Source: Clarkia xantiana subsp. parviflora (Eukaryota; Streptophyta; Magnoliopsida; Myrtales; Onagraceae). From it: a stretch of DNA of 64,000 nt. Positions 21,267 through 32,206 of the stretch are shown here, piece after piece; position 1 is the stretch's first letter, and the number at the start of each line of letters is the position of its first letter. The stretch is taken from assembly GCA_036873135.1 (NCBI GenBank), contig JAPTYO010000001.1:47727774-47791773 (forward strand). Reading direction: 5' to 3'. The notes beneath the pieces are model-generated. The model had not been told where the DNA came from. It made no database searches and saw only the letters and a program-made list of their open reading frames with translations. A program made the position numbers and the translations under genes.

Positions 21267-21869
21267 AAGAACTCTCTTATCATATTTGGTTGTATGAGTG
21301 ATTAATTTACACACCAATAAATATTCGGCCGAACCCCCTATTTTATAGGGAGGAGGTGACTTGTTTTCAAATCTTAATCCCTTAAGATAGATCTTGTATA
21401 TATTTAATTCCTTTATTAAATCTATATATAATCTCCTACGATTATATATAATCATATAAATATAATATAATATATTAAACAATATATTATTTTCTTGTAG
21501 ATATATACTATCATTAATGATGTATATGTTATCTTCTACGATAGAATATAATATATTGGATTACTAACTCTATCTCTATGATAATATTCTCATTCTTTAA
21601 TTTTAGGTAATCAAAACTTGACCACCAAGTATTCAGTAACAGGGTCGGCCGTTTCATTATTGGTTCACTTAATGGATTTTAATCCTTCTAATTAATGAGC
21701 TTGCTCATTAGAGCCCTAACACCTAATTAATTCGGCACATAGGCCTAATTATTGAGTTAACTGCTTCTAATTAATTCACACTCAATTATGCATGGGTAAT
21801 GGATTCTCATGAAGAGCGGCCAAATTGCTATAATTACCAACAATATGTGCCGATGTAAAATGTTATTTT
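21267..21869. other. AT-rich DNA, possible degenerate LTR
   Basis: No coding region is visible. TATTTTATAGGGAGGAGG (21337-21354) and GGGTCGGCCG (21641 onward) resemble LTR leader motifs, but I found no second copy in the window. Treated as unclassified. Confidence 0.25.
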
Positions 21870-22228
21870 TTACAGTGGATGATGTTGCCACTTAAGTTAA
21901 GTTACATTGACGACCTTATTGTTGCTGTTAAAAACTCGTTTAGTGTTGAAGATAGTGCGCTGCTAAAATATCTTGCAGTGACAAAGTATTCTGTCTCTTA
22001 ACTATTGTTACAGTACCAGTTTAGTAACGAAGGAGCCTCCACAAAAGTCTATCTTTAGCAGCTGCAGCCTGCAGAGTTTGTTGTTAGATAATTATTTTTA
22101 GTGGCGGCAAGTTTTTAGTGGCGGTTTCTACTCTGCTATAAGAAAATTTCCCTACTAAACTTTAACGACGCAATAAGGTATTTAGTGGCGAATTCTGGCC
22201 GCCACTAAAAGCCTAATTTCTTGTAGTG
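21870..22228. mobile_element. Terminal fragment of a CACTA (En/Spm) DNA transposon
   Basis: The right end reads TAATTTCTTGTAGTG (22214-22228), the reverse complement of CACTACAAGAAATTA, the typical plant CACTA terminus. Subterminal repeats of TTTAGTGGCGG-type lie at about 22100, 22117, 22180 and inverted at 22198, as expected for transposase-binding regions. The other terminus was not found, so it is a truncated or deleted copy. The left limit is approximate. Confidence 0.7.
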
Positions 22229-22565
22229 TAAATAAGACCCGTTGATCTTTAGCAAAAAAGAAAAAGACTAATTGATATACTTTTGATTTTTTGGTAGTCA
22301 CGATCTAGATTGAACGGGTGGTAAGTTGTGCGTACTAGCATGCTGCCGTACGCGACAATAAACACATTGTATTACACTTAGTAAACATGAACACATATTA
22401 TAAGCTCATTGTAATATATACTCACAAATATGAAAATGACATAAAATTATTGGTGAGCAGTCATGTTGCATTCTCGTATTCTTTTAAGTTATCCGTCCGT
22501 ATGCGAGACTTTTTAAATAAATATTTTAATACACAACTTCTTATAGTAAGAATTAGGAAACTTAT

Positions 22566-22757
22566 TGAAGAATTCATAGATCGAGAGAGAATCGAACAAA
22601 GGAATTCAACTTCTTTATTTCAGCTCAAGAGCAAATGATTACAGCTCAAGCTACTAATAGAAAGTTCGTTGGTTTTCCTAACTAACTGAAAACCATTTAT
22701 TACATGAAGGTCCCAATAGTTTCTAACTGAAACACATAAGTCCCTAATATTTCTTCA
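22566..22757 (-). repeat. Copia 3' LTR (192 bp)
   Basis: On the minus strand it begins TGAAGAAATATTAGGG and ends GAATTCTTCA, with short inverted ends TGAAG/CTTCA. It matches 27330-27521 exactly by eye. Its first three bases (TGA) serve as the gag-pol stop codon. Confidence 0.98.
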
Positions 22758-25700
22758 TTCTCCCAAACTTCTTCCTTCTCCTTTCTCCTCCATCTCATCT
22801 CCCTTACTGCTTTGTTCAAACAAGTTCATTATTCCAAAACCTGCTAACAATTCAATAGTTTGCTGTTTCCCCAAAGGCTTTGTTAGAAGATCTGCAAGTT
22901 GCTCATTCGAAGCAACATGCTCAGCTTGTATCTCTCCCTTCATCAAGCTTTCTCTAACCATATGACAATCAATGTCAATATGTTTGGTTCTTTCGTGAAA
23001 CATAGGATTTGAAGCAATTTGAATTGCAGCTTTGTTATCACACTTCAAAATAGTAGGAGCATCCTGCTGCAACTTCAATTCCTTTAAAATTCCTCTGAGC
23101 CACATTATCTCTGCTACTGTCATTCTCATGCTTCTGTATTCTGCCTCTGCAGTAGAGCACGAAATTGTCTGTTGCTTCTTTGATTTCCAGGAGATTGTAG
23201 CTGACCCTAACTTCACGCAATAGCCAGTTACTGATTTCCTTGTCATGACACATCTCCCCCAGTCACTATCACAATAAGCAACCATAGGGTTCAGGGTGTT
23301 GTCAGAAGGAAAAAATAATCCCAATCCTGGATTGCCTTTCAAATATCGAATGACTCTTAAGGCAGCAGTTAGATGAGACTGCTTTGGCTCATTAACGAAT
23401 TGACTGAGGTGTTGAACTGAGAAAGCCACATCTGGTCTGGTCATACTCAGATATAACAACCTCCCAATTAGTCTTCTGTACTGTTCTCCATCTTCAAGCA
23501 GCTTGTCATCTTCATTGACTTTGAAAAGTTGATCATAACTTCTGGATGTCAACTGACTGTCTTGCTCAAGTGGAGTACATGATGTGCTTCCTTTTAATAA
23601 TCCAGCATCAGCAATTAACTCAAGACAATATTTTCTCTGGTTCAATACTATTCCCTCCTTTGCTCTTGCTACTTCTAATCCAAGAAAATAGCGTAATTCA
23701 CCAAGATCCTTCAACTTGAAGTTTCTTTTCAATATCCCTTTCAACTCATCAATCAAATTTTGACTTGAGCCAGTGATGACCAAATCGTCAACATACACTA
23801 ACATGTGAACTTGATCTTTCTCTGTAACTTTGCTGAACAGAGAATAATCGAAAGCACTTTGTTTGTACCCATTTTTGATCAAACAATCTGTCAATTTGAT
23901 GTTCCATTGACGAGATGCCTGTTTGAGCCCATAGAGGGACTTAGTAAGCCTGCAAACTTTGTTTCGATCTGCATTCTGCTTTTGAAAACCAGGAGGTATT
24001 TCCATGTAGACCTCTTCATGCAGATCTCCTTGGAGAAACGCATTATTGACATCCATTTGGCACATGGTCCATCCTTTTGCTGCTGCAACACAAAGCATCA
24101 ATCTCACAGTTACCATTTTCACAACTGGTGAGAAAGTTTCCTTGAAGTCCACTCCTTCTCTTTGAGTGTAACCTTTTGCTACTAATCTTGCTTTGTGTCT
24201 TTCAATGCTCCCATCTGATTTATACTTGATTCTGTACACCCATTTACAACCAATTGGTGATTTCCCTTGAGGTAAATCCACTATCTTCCATGTTTTATTG
24301 TCCTCCAAAGCATTGATTTCCAATTGCATTGCTTCAACCCATTTCTTACTTCGAGCTGCTTCTTGAAAGTTCTGAGGCTCCTGCTCCTTTTCTAGACTTC
24401 CAAGAAAGCTTCTGTATGCAGGTGATACATGCTTGTAGTTCAACACTTTACTCTGCAAGATGTAATCACTCTGCCAATTTGGTTTTTTCTTCATTCTGTC
24501 TGATCTTCTCAATGGAAGTTCTTGTGGAAGTTCCTCAATGACCTCTTCAATAACCTCCTCAGTGCAGGATTGAGGATTGTCAGTCATGTCAAAGATGTGA
24601 GTATCTTCATCAGCAGTCTCTTCAGGCATATGTTGTTCCTCTTCACAAACTGCAGGAATAACATAGCCCAAATCTTCAACAAAAGACCTCTGAACTTGTC
24701 TTCCTGAACTCAATGAACTGCTTTCATTCCTCTTAAAAGGAAATTCATTCTCTCTGAAATGAACGTCCCTACTAACAAACATCTTCTTTGTCTTCAAATT
24801 AAGCAGAAGATAACCTTTCTGCGTAGAAGAATACCCCATCATTACTGCTTGAACTGACCTTGGTTTGAACTTGTCAGTGTTTTGGAAATCTGTAGCATAG
24901 CAGAGACAACCAAACACCTTTATGTGTGTATATGAAACATCCTTTCCATATAGTACAACATAAGGTATCTTTCCTCCTATTGCAGTCGAAGGCATTAGAT
25001 TAATCAAATATGCTGCAGTGAGCACACAATTTCCCCAAAAACAATCAGGGATGTTAGCTTCAAACTTTAAAGCTCTTGCTACATTCAACAAGTGCCTGTG
25101 CTTTCTTTCTGCTACCCCGTTCTGCTGTGGAGTACCTACGCAGCTTGTTTGATGAAGTATACCCTCAGACAACAGAAAGTTCTTCATTGCTTCATTACAA
25201 AACTCAGTCCCATTGTCACTTCTAAGACATTTGACTTGAGTTTCAAACTGAGTTTGGACCATCTTAATGAAGTTCTTAACATGTAAGAAAACCTCATCTT
25301 TGAATCTGAGCAGATATAACCAAGTGCTTCGACTGTGATCATCAACAACAGTCAAAAAATATCTAAATCCATCAAAAGTCTGAGTACGATATGGTCCCCA
25401 TACATCCAAATGAACCAAATCAAAGCATTTCAGAGTTTGAGATGTGCTGTCTGGGAAAGGAAGCCTAGTTTGTCTTGCAAGAGGACAAACATTACATTCC
25501 CTCAAAGTCTCAGCAGCTTTATTATTGAATGTGAAAATAGAACCTAAATTCTGAGAACTAATATGACCCATTCTCTTGTGCCACAACTTCACTTCATCAA
25601 CTCCTATGATCTTCTTATCCTTCAAGACCAAACTTCTGAGCACCTCCTTCTTTTCTTCACATCTGTCTTGCAGTATGTAAAGTCCATCATGGAGCGAACC

Positions 25701-27227
25701 AATCCCCATTCTCTTCCCATCTAAGAGGCCCTGAAACACCACCACATCATGAATGAAAGTGATAGATAAATTCAAATCCTTTGATAATAGCGACACAGAG
25801 ATCAAATTATATTGAAACTCTGGTGCATATAACACTTTCTTCAGTTGTAAAGAGCCTACATCACACTTCCCAAGATGAGTGATGGGTGTCAAGCTTCCAT
25901 TAGGCATCTGCACTTGCCTATGAATCGAAGAGTTTGTGACCAAATCTGATAACCACTCTTTATGACAAGTGATGTGATGAGAAGCACCACTGTCAATGAT
26001 CCAGTGATCATTTGATGAATTTTGAATCACCCCACAAAAAATATTACCTGTCATATTAGCCTTAACATCTGTAGCTTGATTCTCAACTTTTTGCATTTGA
26101 TTGAGATATTTCAACGCCTGAGTCAACTGTTCCATACTGAAACCAGCAACATTGTTAGAGGACTGAGCCAATTGTGTGTCTGTTCCTTCAACCTGAGCAG
26201 TATTGCCAGAAGCAAGCTGCTTCTGCCTCTTCTCTTCTGCCCATTTCTTTTTAATATGTTCAGGGACCCCAAACTTTCCCCAACATTTCTCTTCTTTGTG
26301 TCCTCTTTTTCCACAGTAGGTACAATTAAAATTGCCTTTCTGAACTCCAGCAGTACTATTCCCTTCAGTATTGCTTCTTCCAGAGTTGCTCCCTCCTCCT
26401 GAATACATAGCAGCAGGCTCTGTTGCTACATACTGAACATTCCTATCTCCCCCTTCATTGATTGAGCCTATCACCATTCTCTGGCTCTCTTCCTGGATCA
26501 ATGCTGAATAAGCAAAGTTCAAGGTTGGAAGGGGATGCATCATTAGCAAATTGGTTCTTACTCCAGAATAAGTTTCATTCAATCCATTGAGGAATTGAAT
26601 TAACCTGTCTTTATCTCTATTAGCAATCACTTTGGGAGATTTCACACATTCTCCACATAAGCAATCATCATCAGCTGTAGACAGTTCATCCCAAATCATC
26701 TTCATCTTTTCAAAATAATCAGCTAATGACATAGTTCCTTGCCGAGAATTATACAACTCTCTGCTCAATTGAAAAATTCTAATTCCATCCACTTTGTTAT
26801 ATCTCTCTCGAAGATCTTTCCAAATAGCGTAAGCAGTTGGTGTATAAACCAATCCATGCTGTAAACTCATAGAAACACTACTAGACAACCAGCCTTTCAC
26901 CATCACATTACAACGATCCCATCTAAAACGCTGATTATCAGGCACAGACTCACGTAAACAGGATCCATCGATAAAGCATCTCTTGTTCTTAGCAAGTAAA
27001 GCATCAAGCATACTACGAGACCAAACCTGATAATTTGAGCATCCAGTTAACTGATACTCAATCAATCTCATTCCAGGTGTATCTGACGGATGGATATAAA
27101 GAGGATCTTCTCCAATCAGATCAATCGGAGTCTGATTAACTTGTGGCGGAGGAGGCGGCGGAGGTGGATTCCTGATCGGAGCATTCGGAGAACCAAGTCG
27201 CGGCCAAAGATCTTGAACTCCAGCCAT
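22755..27227 (-). CDS. Copia gag-pol polyprotein, 1490 aa, intact
   Basis: The start ATG (27227) lies about 90 nt after the primer site. Gag occupies roughly residues 1-290. A zinc knuckle CTYCGKRGHKEEKC (C-x2-C-x4-H-x4-C) lies near 300-313. Protease has WIIDSGASHHITC near 407. The integrase core has HLDVWGPYRTQ near 604, LRSDNGTEF near 671 and QQNGVAERKH near 700. Reverse transcriptase has CKWVYRIKYKSDGSIERHKA, DVNNAFLQGDL near 1060 and the catalytic YVDDLVITG near 1143. RNase H has DSDWGRC near 1316, STAEAEYRSM and KCDNKAAI near 1394. No stop or shift interrupts it, and all catalytic motifs are present. The C terminus is encoded by the polypurine tract, and the stop is the first codon of the 3' LTR. 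It supplies particle protein and replication enzymes for this element and possibly relatives. Confidence 0.97.
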   Translation of the reverse strand: MAGVQDLWPRLGSPNAPIRNPPPPPPPPQVNQTPIDLIGEDPLYIHPSDTPGMRLIEYQLTGCSNYQVWSRSMLDALLAKNKRCFIDGSCLRESVPDNQRFRWDRCNVMVKGWLSSSVSMSLQHGLVYTPTAYAIWKDLRERYNKVDGIRIFQLSRELYNSRQGTMSLADYFEKMKMIWDELSTADDDCLCGECVKSPKVIANRDKDRLIQFLNGLNETYSGVRTNLLMMHPLPTLNFAYSALIQEESQRMVIGSINEGGDRNVQYVATEPAAMYSGGGSNSGRSNTEGNSTAGVQKGNFNCTYCGKRGHKEEKCWGKFGVPEHIKKKWAEEKRQKQLASGNTAQVEGTDTQLAQSSNNVAGFSMEQLTQALKYLNQMQKVENQATDVKANMTGNIFCGVIQNSSNDHWIIDSGASHHITCHKEWLSDLVTNSSIHRQVQMPNGSLTPITHLGKCDVGSLQLKKVLYAPEFQYNLISVSLLSKDLNLSITFIHDVVVFQGLLDGKRMGIGSLHDGLYILQDRCEEKKEVLRSLVLKDKKIIGVDEVKLWHKRMGHISSQNLGSIFTFNNKAAETLRECNVCPLARQTRLPFPDSTSQTLKCFDLVHLDVWGPYRTQTFDGFRYFLTVVDDHSRSTWLYLLRFKDEVFLHVKNFIKMVQTQFETQVKCLRSDNGTEFCNEAMKNFLLSEGILHQTSCVGTPQQNGVAERKHRHLLNVARALKFEANIPDCFWGNCVLTAAYLINLMPSTAIGGKIPYVVLYGKDVSYTHIKVFGCLCYATDFQNTDKFKPRSVQAVMMGYSSTQKGYLLLNLKTKKMFVSRDVHFRENEFPFKRNESSSLSSGRQVQRSFVEDLGYVIPAVCEEEQHMPEETADEDTHIFDMTDNPQSCTEEVIEEVIEELPQELPLRRSDRMKKKPNWQSDYILQSKVLNYKHVSPAYRSFLGSLEKEQEPQNFQEAARSKKWVEAMQLEINALEDNKTWKIVDLPQGKSPIGCKWVYRIKYKSDGSIERHKARLVAKGYTQREGVDFKETFSPVVKMVTVRLMLCVAAAKGWTMCQMDVNNAFLQGDLHEEVYMEIPPGFQKQNADRNKVCRLTKSLYGLKQASRQWNIKLTDCLIKNGYKQSAFDYSLFSKVTEKDQVHMLVYVDDLVITGSSQNLIDELKGILKRNFKLKDLGELRYFLGLEVARAKEGIVLNQRKYCLELIADAGLLKGSTSCTPLEQDSQLTSRSYDQLFKVNEDDKLLEDGEQYRRLIGRLLYLSMTRPDVAFSVQHLSQFVNEPKQSHLTAALRVIRYLKGNPGLGLFFPSDNTLNPMVAYCDSDWGRCVMTRKSVTGYCVKLGSATISWKSKKQQTISCSTAEAEYRSMRMTVAEIMWLRGILKELKLQQDAPTILKCDNKAAIQIASNPMFHERTKHIDIDCHMVRESLMKGEIQAEHVASNEQLADLLTKPLGKQQTIELLAGFGIMNLFEQSSKGDEMEEKGEGRSLGE
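22758..22776 (-). other. Polypurine tract of the Copia element
   Basis: The minus strand reads GGAAGAAGTTTGGGAGAA directly before the 3' LTR. Unusually, it is also the translated end of pol. Confidence 0.85.
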
Positions 27228-27314
27228 GTTATAGCGATGAAATCAACAAATCGTGATGACGAATCAGCAAAATCAACAACCAGGATCCAAACGCAATCAA
27301 TCAGCAAAGAGAAA

Positions 27315-27329
27315 CCTGCTCTGATACCA
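27315..27329 (-). other. Primer binding site of the Copia element
   Basis: TGGTATCAGAGCAGG on the minus strand follows the 5' LTR directly. It is the standard initiator tRNA-Met complement used by plant Copia elements. Confidence 0.95.
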
Positions 27330-27521
27330 TGAAGAATTCATAGATCGAGAGAGAATCGAACAAAGGAATTCAACTTCTTTATTTCAGCTCAAGAGCAAAT
27401 GATTACAGCTCAAGCTACTAATAGAAAGTTCGTTGGTTTTCCTAACTAACTGAAAACCATTTATTACATGAAGGTCCCAATAGTTTCTAACTGAAACACA
27501 TAAGTCCCTAATATTTCTTCA
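27330..27521 (-). repeat. Copia 5' LTR (192 bp)
   Basis: Partner of 22566-22757 and identical by eye. The CTTAT duplication follows at 27522-27526. Confidence 0.98.
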
Positions 27522-27526
27522 CTTAT

Positions 27527-30363
27527 ATATCATATTTCATTGGTCTTTAATGTAATATTCTATAAACTCTCAAAATTAAACACTTGGTATTAAATTATTT
27601 TAATTAAAACTTACTCAAATAAGTACTCTTTTTTTTGCCATCTACTCAAATAAGTACTCAAAAATCAAATTTTATAGGTACAAATTTATCGTGTGTGTTA
27701 CGTAATAATATCCAAACAAGAGCATAGTTTGTGTTATCGTTTTTGTGATGTTATATGCTCATACTAATACTATGTTTTCATGTGTGATTGTGTAGTGTTA
27801 TAGAATTGTTTAAGAATTGATATACCTACTAAATTAATATCTAACTTTTGTCCAGTAAATGGAATTGTGGATCAAAGTCCTTTCAGTACTCAACAAATCT
27901 ATCATCAAGCTAGCTTACGTTCGAATCTAGGTCAAGACAATAAACACCGTCAAGATTCCGCTAACATTTAATTAAAAAAATTAGACATGATTAGTATATT
28001 TTGCAACTTTGTATGAAGGTTTAGTAATTGTTCAAAACTTTAAAATTCAGATATTTTGTCATGGCCGGGCTTCCACGTGCATGCGTAAATGGGCTGAATA
28101 CTGGTCTTTTACTACTTATATATATATATATATATTGTAGGAAGATGGTAATGTTAGGGTTTAGGGTTTTTGGTGGAACATATGGGAAATCATTGAGGTT
28201 ATATATAATATAATTAATAAAAAGATAGAGAATAGGATGTTCGATTCTGGTACATTTTAGATGTAGTATAAACTTTAAGTATTTCCTCCTCTTCCATTCA
28301 CTTTATTAAATAAATAATCACTACATTAATTAAACTTTAATTACACTTAATGATTGTACGGTTAAAAGCAACCTGTTATATATAATGTCTCCAATTGGGG
28401 GGGTTATTTAATGAAGTCGAATCTCTGTGTGTAGTTCCACTTCGTTGAGCGATGATAGTGTCTTTTTAATTGGAGAATATATTCATTGAGGAGGCAGAGT
28501 TAAATTGATTAGGGCTTTGGAGTTGACATTAATTTGATCTTGATGATTCCTTATTAGCTAGCTTACATAGTTCTTGTAACTTATCAAAACCAAACCAAAG
28601 TGGAAATATTATTACTCCCAAAAAGGGTGAACTCTCCATCTGTAATTAATATAAAAAATATATAATACGATGTTTATATGATACAACTAACCATTCTAAA
28701 TTTACTAATAATATATGATATTATATTATATATATATTAAGCTTAATTAAATTTAAAATGCTTCCTCAATGCGGGATTTCCAATAAAATACAAACTTCGT
28801 TCACCCCTGAAAATCAAAATTTGTTTTACACGTTTTATTCTAACCGATCATGCATGGATAAACAATGTGAGAGTTATTAACTTGTATCATAAGTTTTTAT
28901 CTAAGTAAATTCTACACAATTGGAGGATGACGGACTATTATGTATAATACATTTCGAATCCAATAAACTCGAGTATATTTTATGAAAATTGTATAAATTT
29001 AATTGTTTTATTCACAAAAAATTAAAATTAAAAAATAGTTTCTAAATTTATTTTTAAGATACTACAATATTATAATAATTTAGAAAATACAAAAATATTA
29101 GGGTCGAACCCTTTTAGGAGTTTTTTTTTAATATGTTTTTCTTTATTAAAAATATTTTAGAAGTTTCTTAACGATTATTAAAAGATAATAAAGTGATAAA
29201 ATCCCTAACTTACAGTCTTTAAATAGTATAATTGATTGTCTCTATTTATTATCTATACTTTAATGTTTTCACTCACATAAAGGCAAATATTTGGTGGGAA
29301 GAGAACCAAAGAATGGAATATATATATGTACATACATACAACTACAAGTATGTGTTTAGTGTGTAATGATATATACCTATATTATTTGTTACGCCTGCAC
29401 TAGTGGCCGGTAATATAGACTCTGCACTAATTTTCAATTTTATTCCTCCAAAATGTGCAAGTACAAAAGGAAATAATAGTAAAGTAAAAGGATAACCTGT
29501 ACTTTTAATGGCAAAATGGTATCAACTCAACCGTTAATTAATGAACTCGAAGATATTATTATTTTTTACAATATATATGATTTGTTAAACATTATTAAGT
29601 TCTACTAGTACAATTGTGTCTATATAGATCAAGTGCGTAAAATAAGTGAAATCTGCACCAAAAGTTAAAGATAATATGTGACAACATTTTGAAATCTCAT
29701 AATGGTGAAAAAGTCCTCTGTTATATCTTGTTAAATTAAAATCTCTCATCTTTGGCTTAGGGTTTCCTAAATACATACGAAACCTAGAAAGCTAGCTAGC
29801 TTATTAGAAATACATGCACACTGATATATATATATATACTATACCACAACATGACCACCACTGACTGCCAAAATTAACGCAAAAAAGCTAGTCCCCTCTG
29901 AGCATCACAATGCAACCACAAAAACTCGCTCCCAGTAATCCAAAACCTAGCTAGAAACACAAACTCTTTAAAGAAGCTAGCTACATTAACTAAACTTGGT
30001 AACTAAAACCAAACATTAATTCTAGTAGATTATATTTGATGATTAACTAAGCCAAGCCCCCAAGACTATATAGCAGATAATTAAGTACATACATTTTAAT
30101 GCATGTTTGACATACAAGAAAAACTTACCCACCCAGCCACAAAATTTGGCCAAAAAAAAAAACCAGCCACAAACATATATAATCTGAACTGTTATATTTA
30201 TAATGTATATATGTATAGAGTTAATTAACAACTTGCATGCTAACTAATTTTTTGTGTATGGATAGTCTCGTTGAACTACATTTTGAAAGCGATGATTAAT
30301 TCTGAAATAGTGATTGTGCTTTTCCGTCTAAATTTAACTGAGAGTTTGATAGAGCTAGCGAAC
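27527..30363. other. AT-rich intergenic DNA, no gene found
   Basis: No supported coding region on either strand. TA-rich runs lie near 28119-28135 and 29824-29837. TTAGGGTTTAGGGTTTT near 28153 is a short telobox-like motif. Confidence 0.5.
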
Positions 30364-30870
30364 CGTAAGTTTATTTAAGTGTTAAGAACTAATCACAGTT
30401 CTAAGTTTGTACCATGACACTTTTAGGTGTTTCAAGTTTAAATTGTTGTCATTAGATGTCTCAGGTTACGTTTTCGTTATTTTTTTTTTTTTTTTGTGTT
30501 TTCCGCTCATTTTTTCTTTTAAATGATATTTTGGTATGAGTTTTCTTCAAATTATATATATATGCGAATTAAGTTAAATTGAACCTCAATTTTGCATTTG
30601 TTCTTAATTACACGCTAATTGACATTAGTTAAAGGGAAACAGAGGTGCCGTTTTGTTCTTTTATCTTCTTTAGATGTTCTTACTGTTGAATTTTATGGAA
30701 CAATTGGACCAAAATTCGTCAAACATAACAGAAAAAACGGATTGATAAACAAAAATAACAAAAACGAAACCTGAGACACATATTAGCAACAATTTAAACA
30801 TGCAACACCTAAAAGCAACTAGTGTAAAGTTGAGACTGTGTGATTAGATCTTTAACCCTTATTTTAATCC
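30364..30870. mobile_element. Degenerate inverted-repeat element (MITE or MULE-like)
   Basis: The left arm (30380-30493: CTAATCACA, CACTTTTAGGTGTTTCAAGT, TTAAATTGTTG, GTCTCAGGTT, CGTTAT) is the imperfect reverse complement of the right arm (30735-30860: ATAACAAAAACGAAACCTGA, CAACAATTTAAACATGCAAC, ACCTAAAAG, TGTGTGATTAG). The arms are about 110-120 bp with roughly one change in seven. The core is non-coding. I found no clear target duplication. Confidence 0.6.
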
Positions 30871-32033
30871 AACCGGCGGACTGCCCATACAGGCAATAAT
30901 TCAGCAACAAAGTTGCTATTTAGCCCTAATATGTGTTCACATATACATATATATATCAGTTAGAGCTAGGAGCGATTGACCTCTCCACCATCTGGGTCTG
31001 GTGTGTCCATTTATGAGAAATTAAACTTATTTACTTTGTGTGTGTTTTGAGCATTATTGTTGAGGATATTGAAAAACTTATGGATTGCTGCATTTCTGCA
31101 TACATACGTATATCTCATCAAAAGCCTTTTCTCGATCATTTCATTGCTCACTTGCTATTAGCAGACTTCAATTTTTTGTAACGCTCTTCAATCATTACCA
31201 TTTTGGTTACTCATCTCTCTGGTAGTTAACGTATATCCTTGTGGATTACACCGATCAAGAATTAACTTCTCTCTTTTATTTGTCAATGGGTTATTTACCA
31301 AACACTGCTACTCACTCGAGCAATTGAATAAATTACTAGTTGGAGTTTTATTTCGGACAATTTGTTTGTTCATGATTCATAAATTGCGTTAGCTGAAATT
31401 TTATTTTGGAATATTTGTTAGCTGAAGTTTTGATGCGTGGACAATTTGTTAGTTTATATTTAGTTTGTGGAGAAATTGTCCAAAAGAGAGAACCTGAGCT
31501 AGCAGATTGAGCACATAGCAAAATCTAAGCTTGCTAAGTGTTTAAACGCGAGCTAGCAATTTATCCAAAAGAAAACTTCATCTAGCCATTTGTATACATG
31601 TTTCCAAATGTGAAATAGTAATTATGGTAGAATATATATAGTTACAAATAATAAACGTGTAAAAAAACAGATTTGTCCACTATGACTTGACAAGGAATAT
31701 TATTATTATACAAGAAATAACTAAGTTTCAGATGAGAGAATAGTATGATCAAATGTTTGGACACTAAAAAAAACCTGAGACAACTTTAGAACCAGTTCGT
31801 CAGTTCATGTATGTGGTTTTTTAAAACAAATCTTGGAGCTAGCTATACCTTATTTTTTTTATTAATTATATATTAAGACTAATGCACTAATCGAGATGAT
31901 ATACATGACCTCGAGCATATGATCATGAAAAGGATCTGCATGAGCCATGGAGTTTATTAATTTTCTATTATCATATATATATATTCCATTTGATAAATTA
32001 TATGTATTAAGCAGATAACAGAAGTAACATTAT

Positions 32034-32035
<2 letters not shown>
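30871..32035. other. AT-rich intergenic DNA, no gene found
   Basis: No coding region is supported. A weak set of GACAATTTGTT(A/T)G(C/T)T-like motifs recurs between 31340 and 31460. Confidence 0.45.

Positions 32036-32109
<74 letters not shown>
32036..32109. repeat. (AT)n microsatellite, about 36 units
   Basis: An uninterrupted AT run of about 74 bp, 98 bp downstream of the SRS gene stop codon. Confidence 0.97.
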
Positions 32110-32112
<3 letters not shown>

Positions 32113-32206
32113 GCACAATAATCTCTTCTACCCTCAGAAAAGGGAGGTGGAGAGAGCTAGTTAATTAATAGAGAAACTCACATTACACTTCTAAAAACTA
32201 ACAATA

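Larger units (their letters stand above)
22566..27521 (-). mobile_element. Complete, probably recent Ty1/Copia retrotransposon (4956 bp)
   Basis: Both 192-bp LTRs (22566-22757 and 27330-27521) appear identical base for base and are flanked by the 5-bp duplication CTTAT (22561-22565 and 27522-27526). Minus-strand features follow the Copia order: 5' LTR, primer site, one uninterrupted gag-pol frame, polypurine tract, 3' LTR. Domain order protease, integrase, reverse transcriptase, RNase H is diagnostic of Copia. Identical LTRs and an open frame mean a very young insertion that may still be able to move. Confidence 0.98.

Noticed and set aside
22387..22638. An 83-codon frame just upstream of the Copia element
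   Set aside because: It runs into the LTR and has no recognisable domain; chance frame in AT-rich DNA.
28150..28170. Telomere-like TTAGGGTTTAGGG
   Set aside because: Only about two units; a common telobox motif, not a telomeric array.
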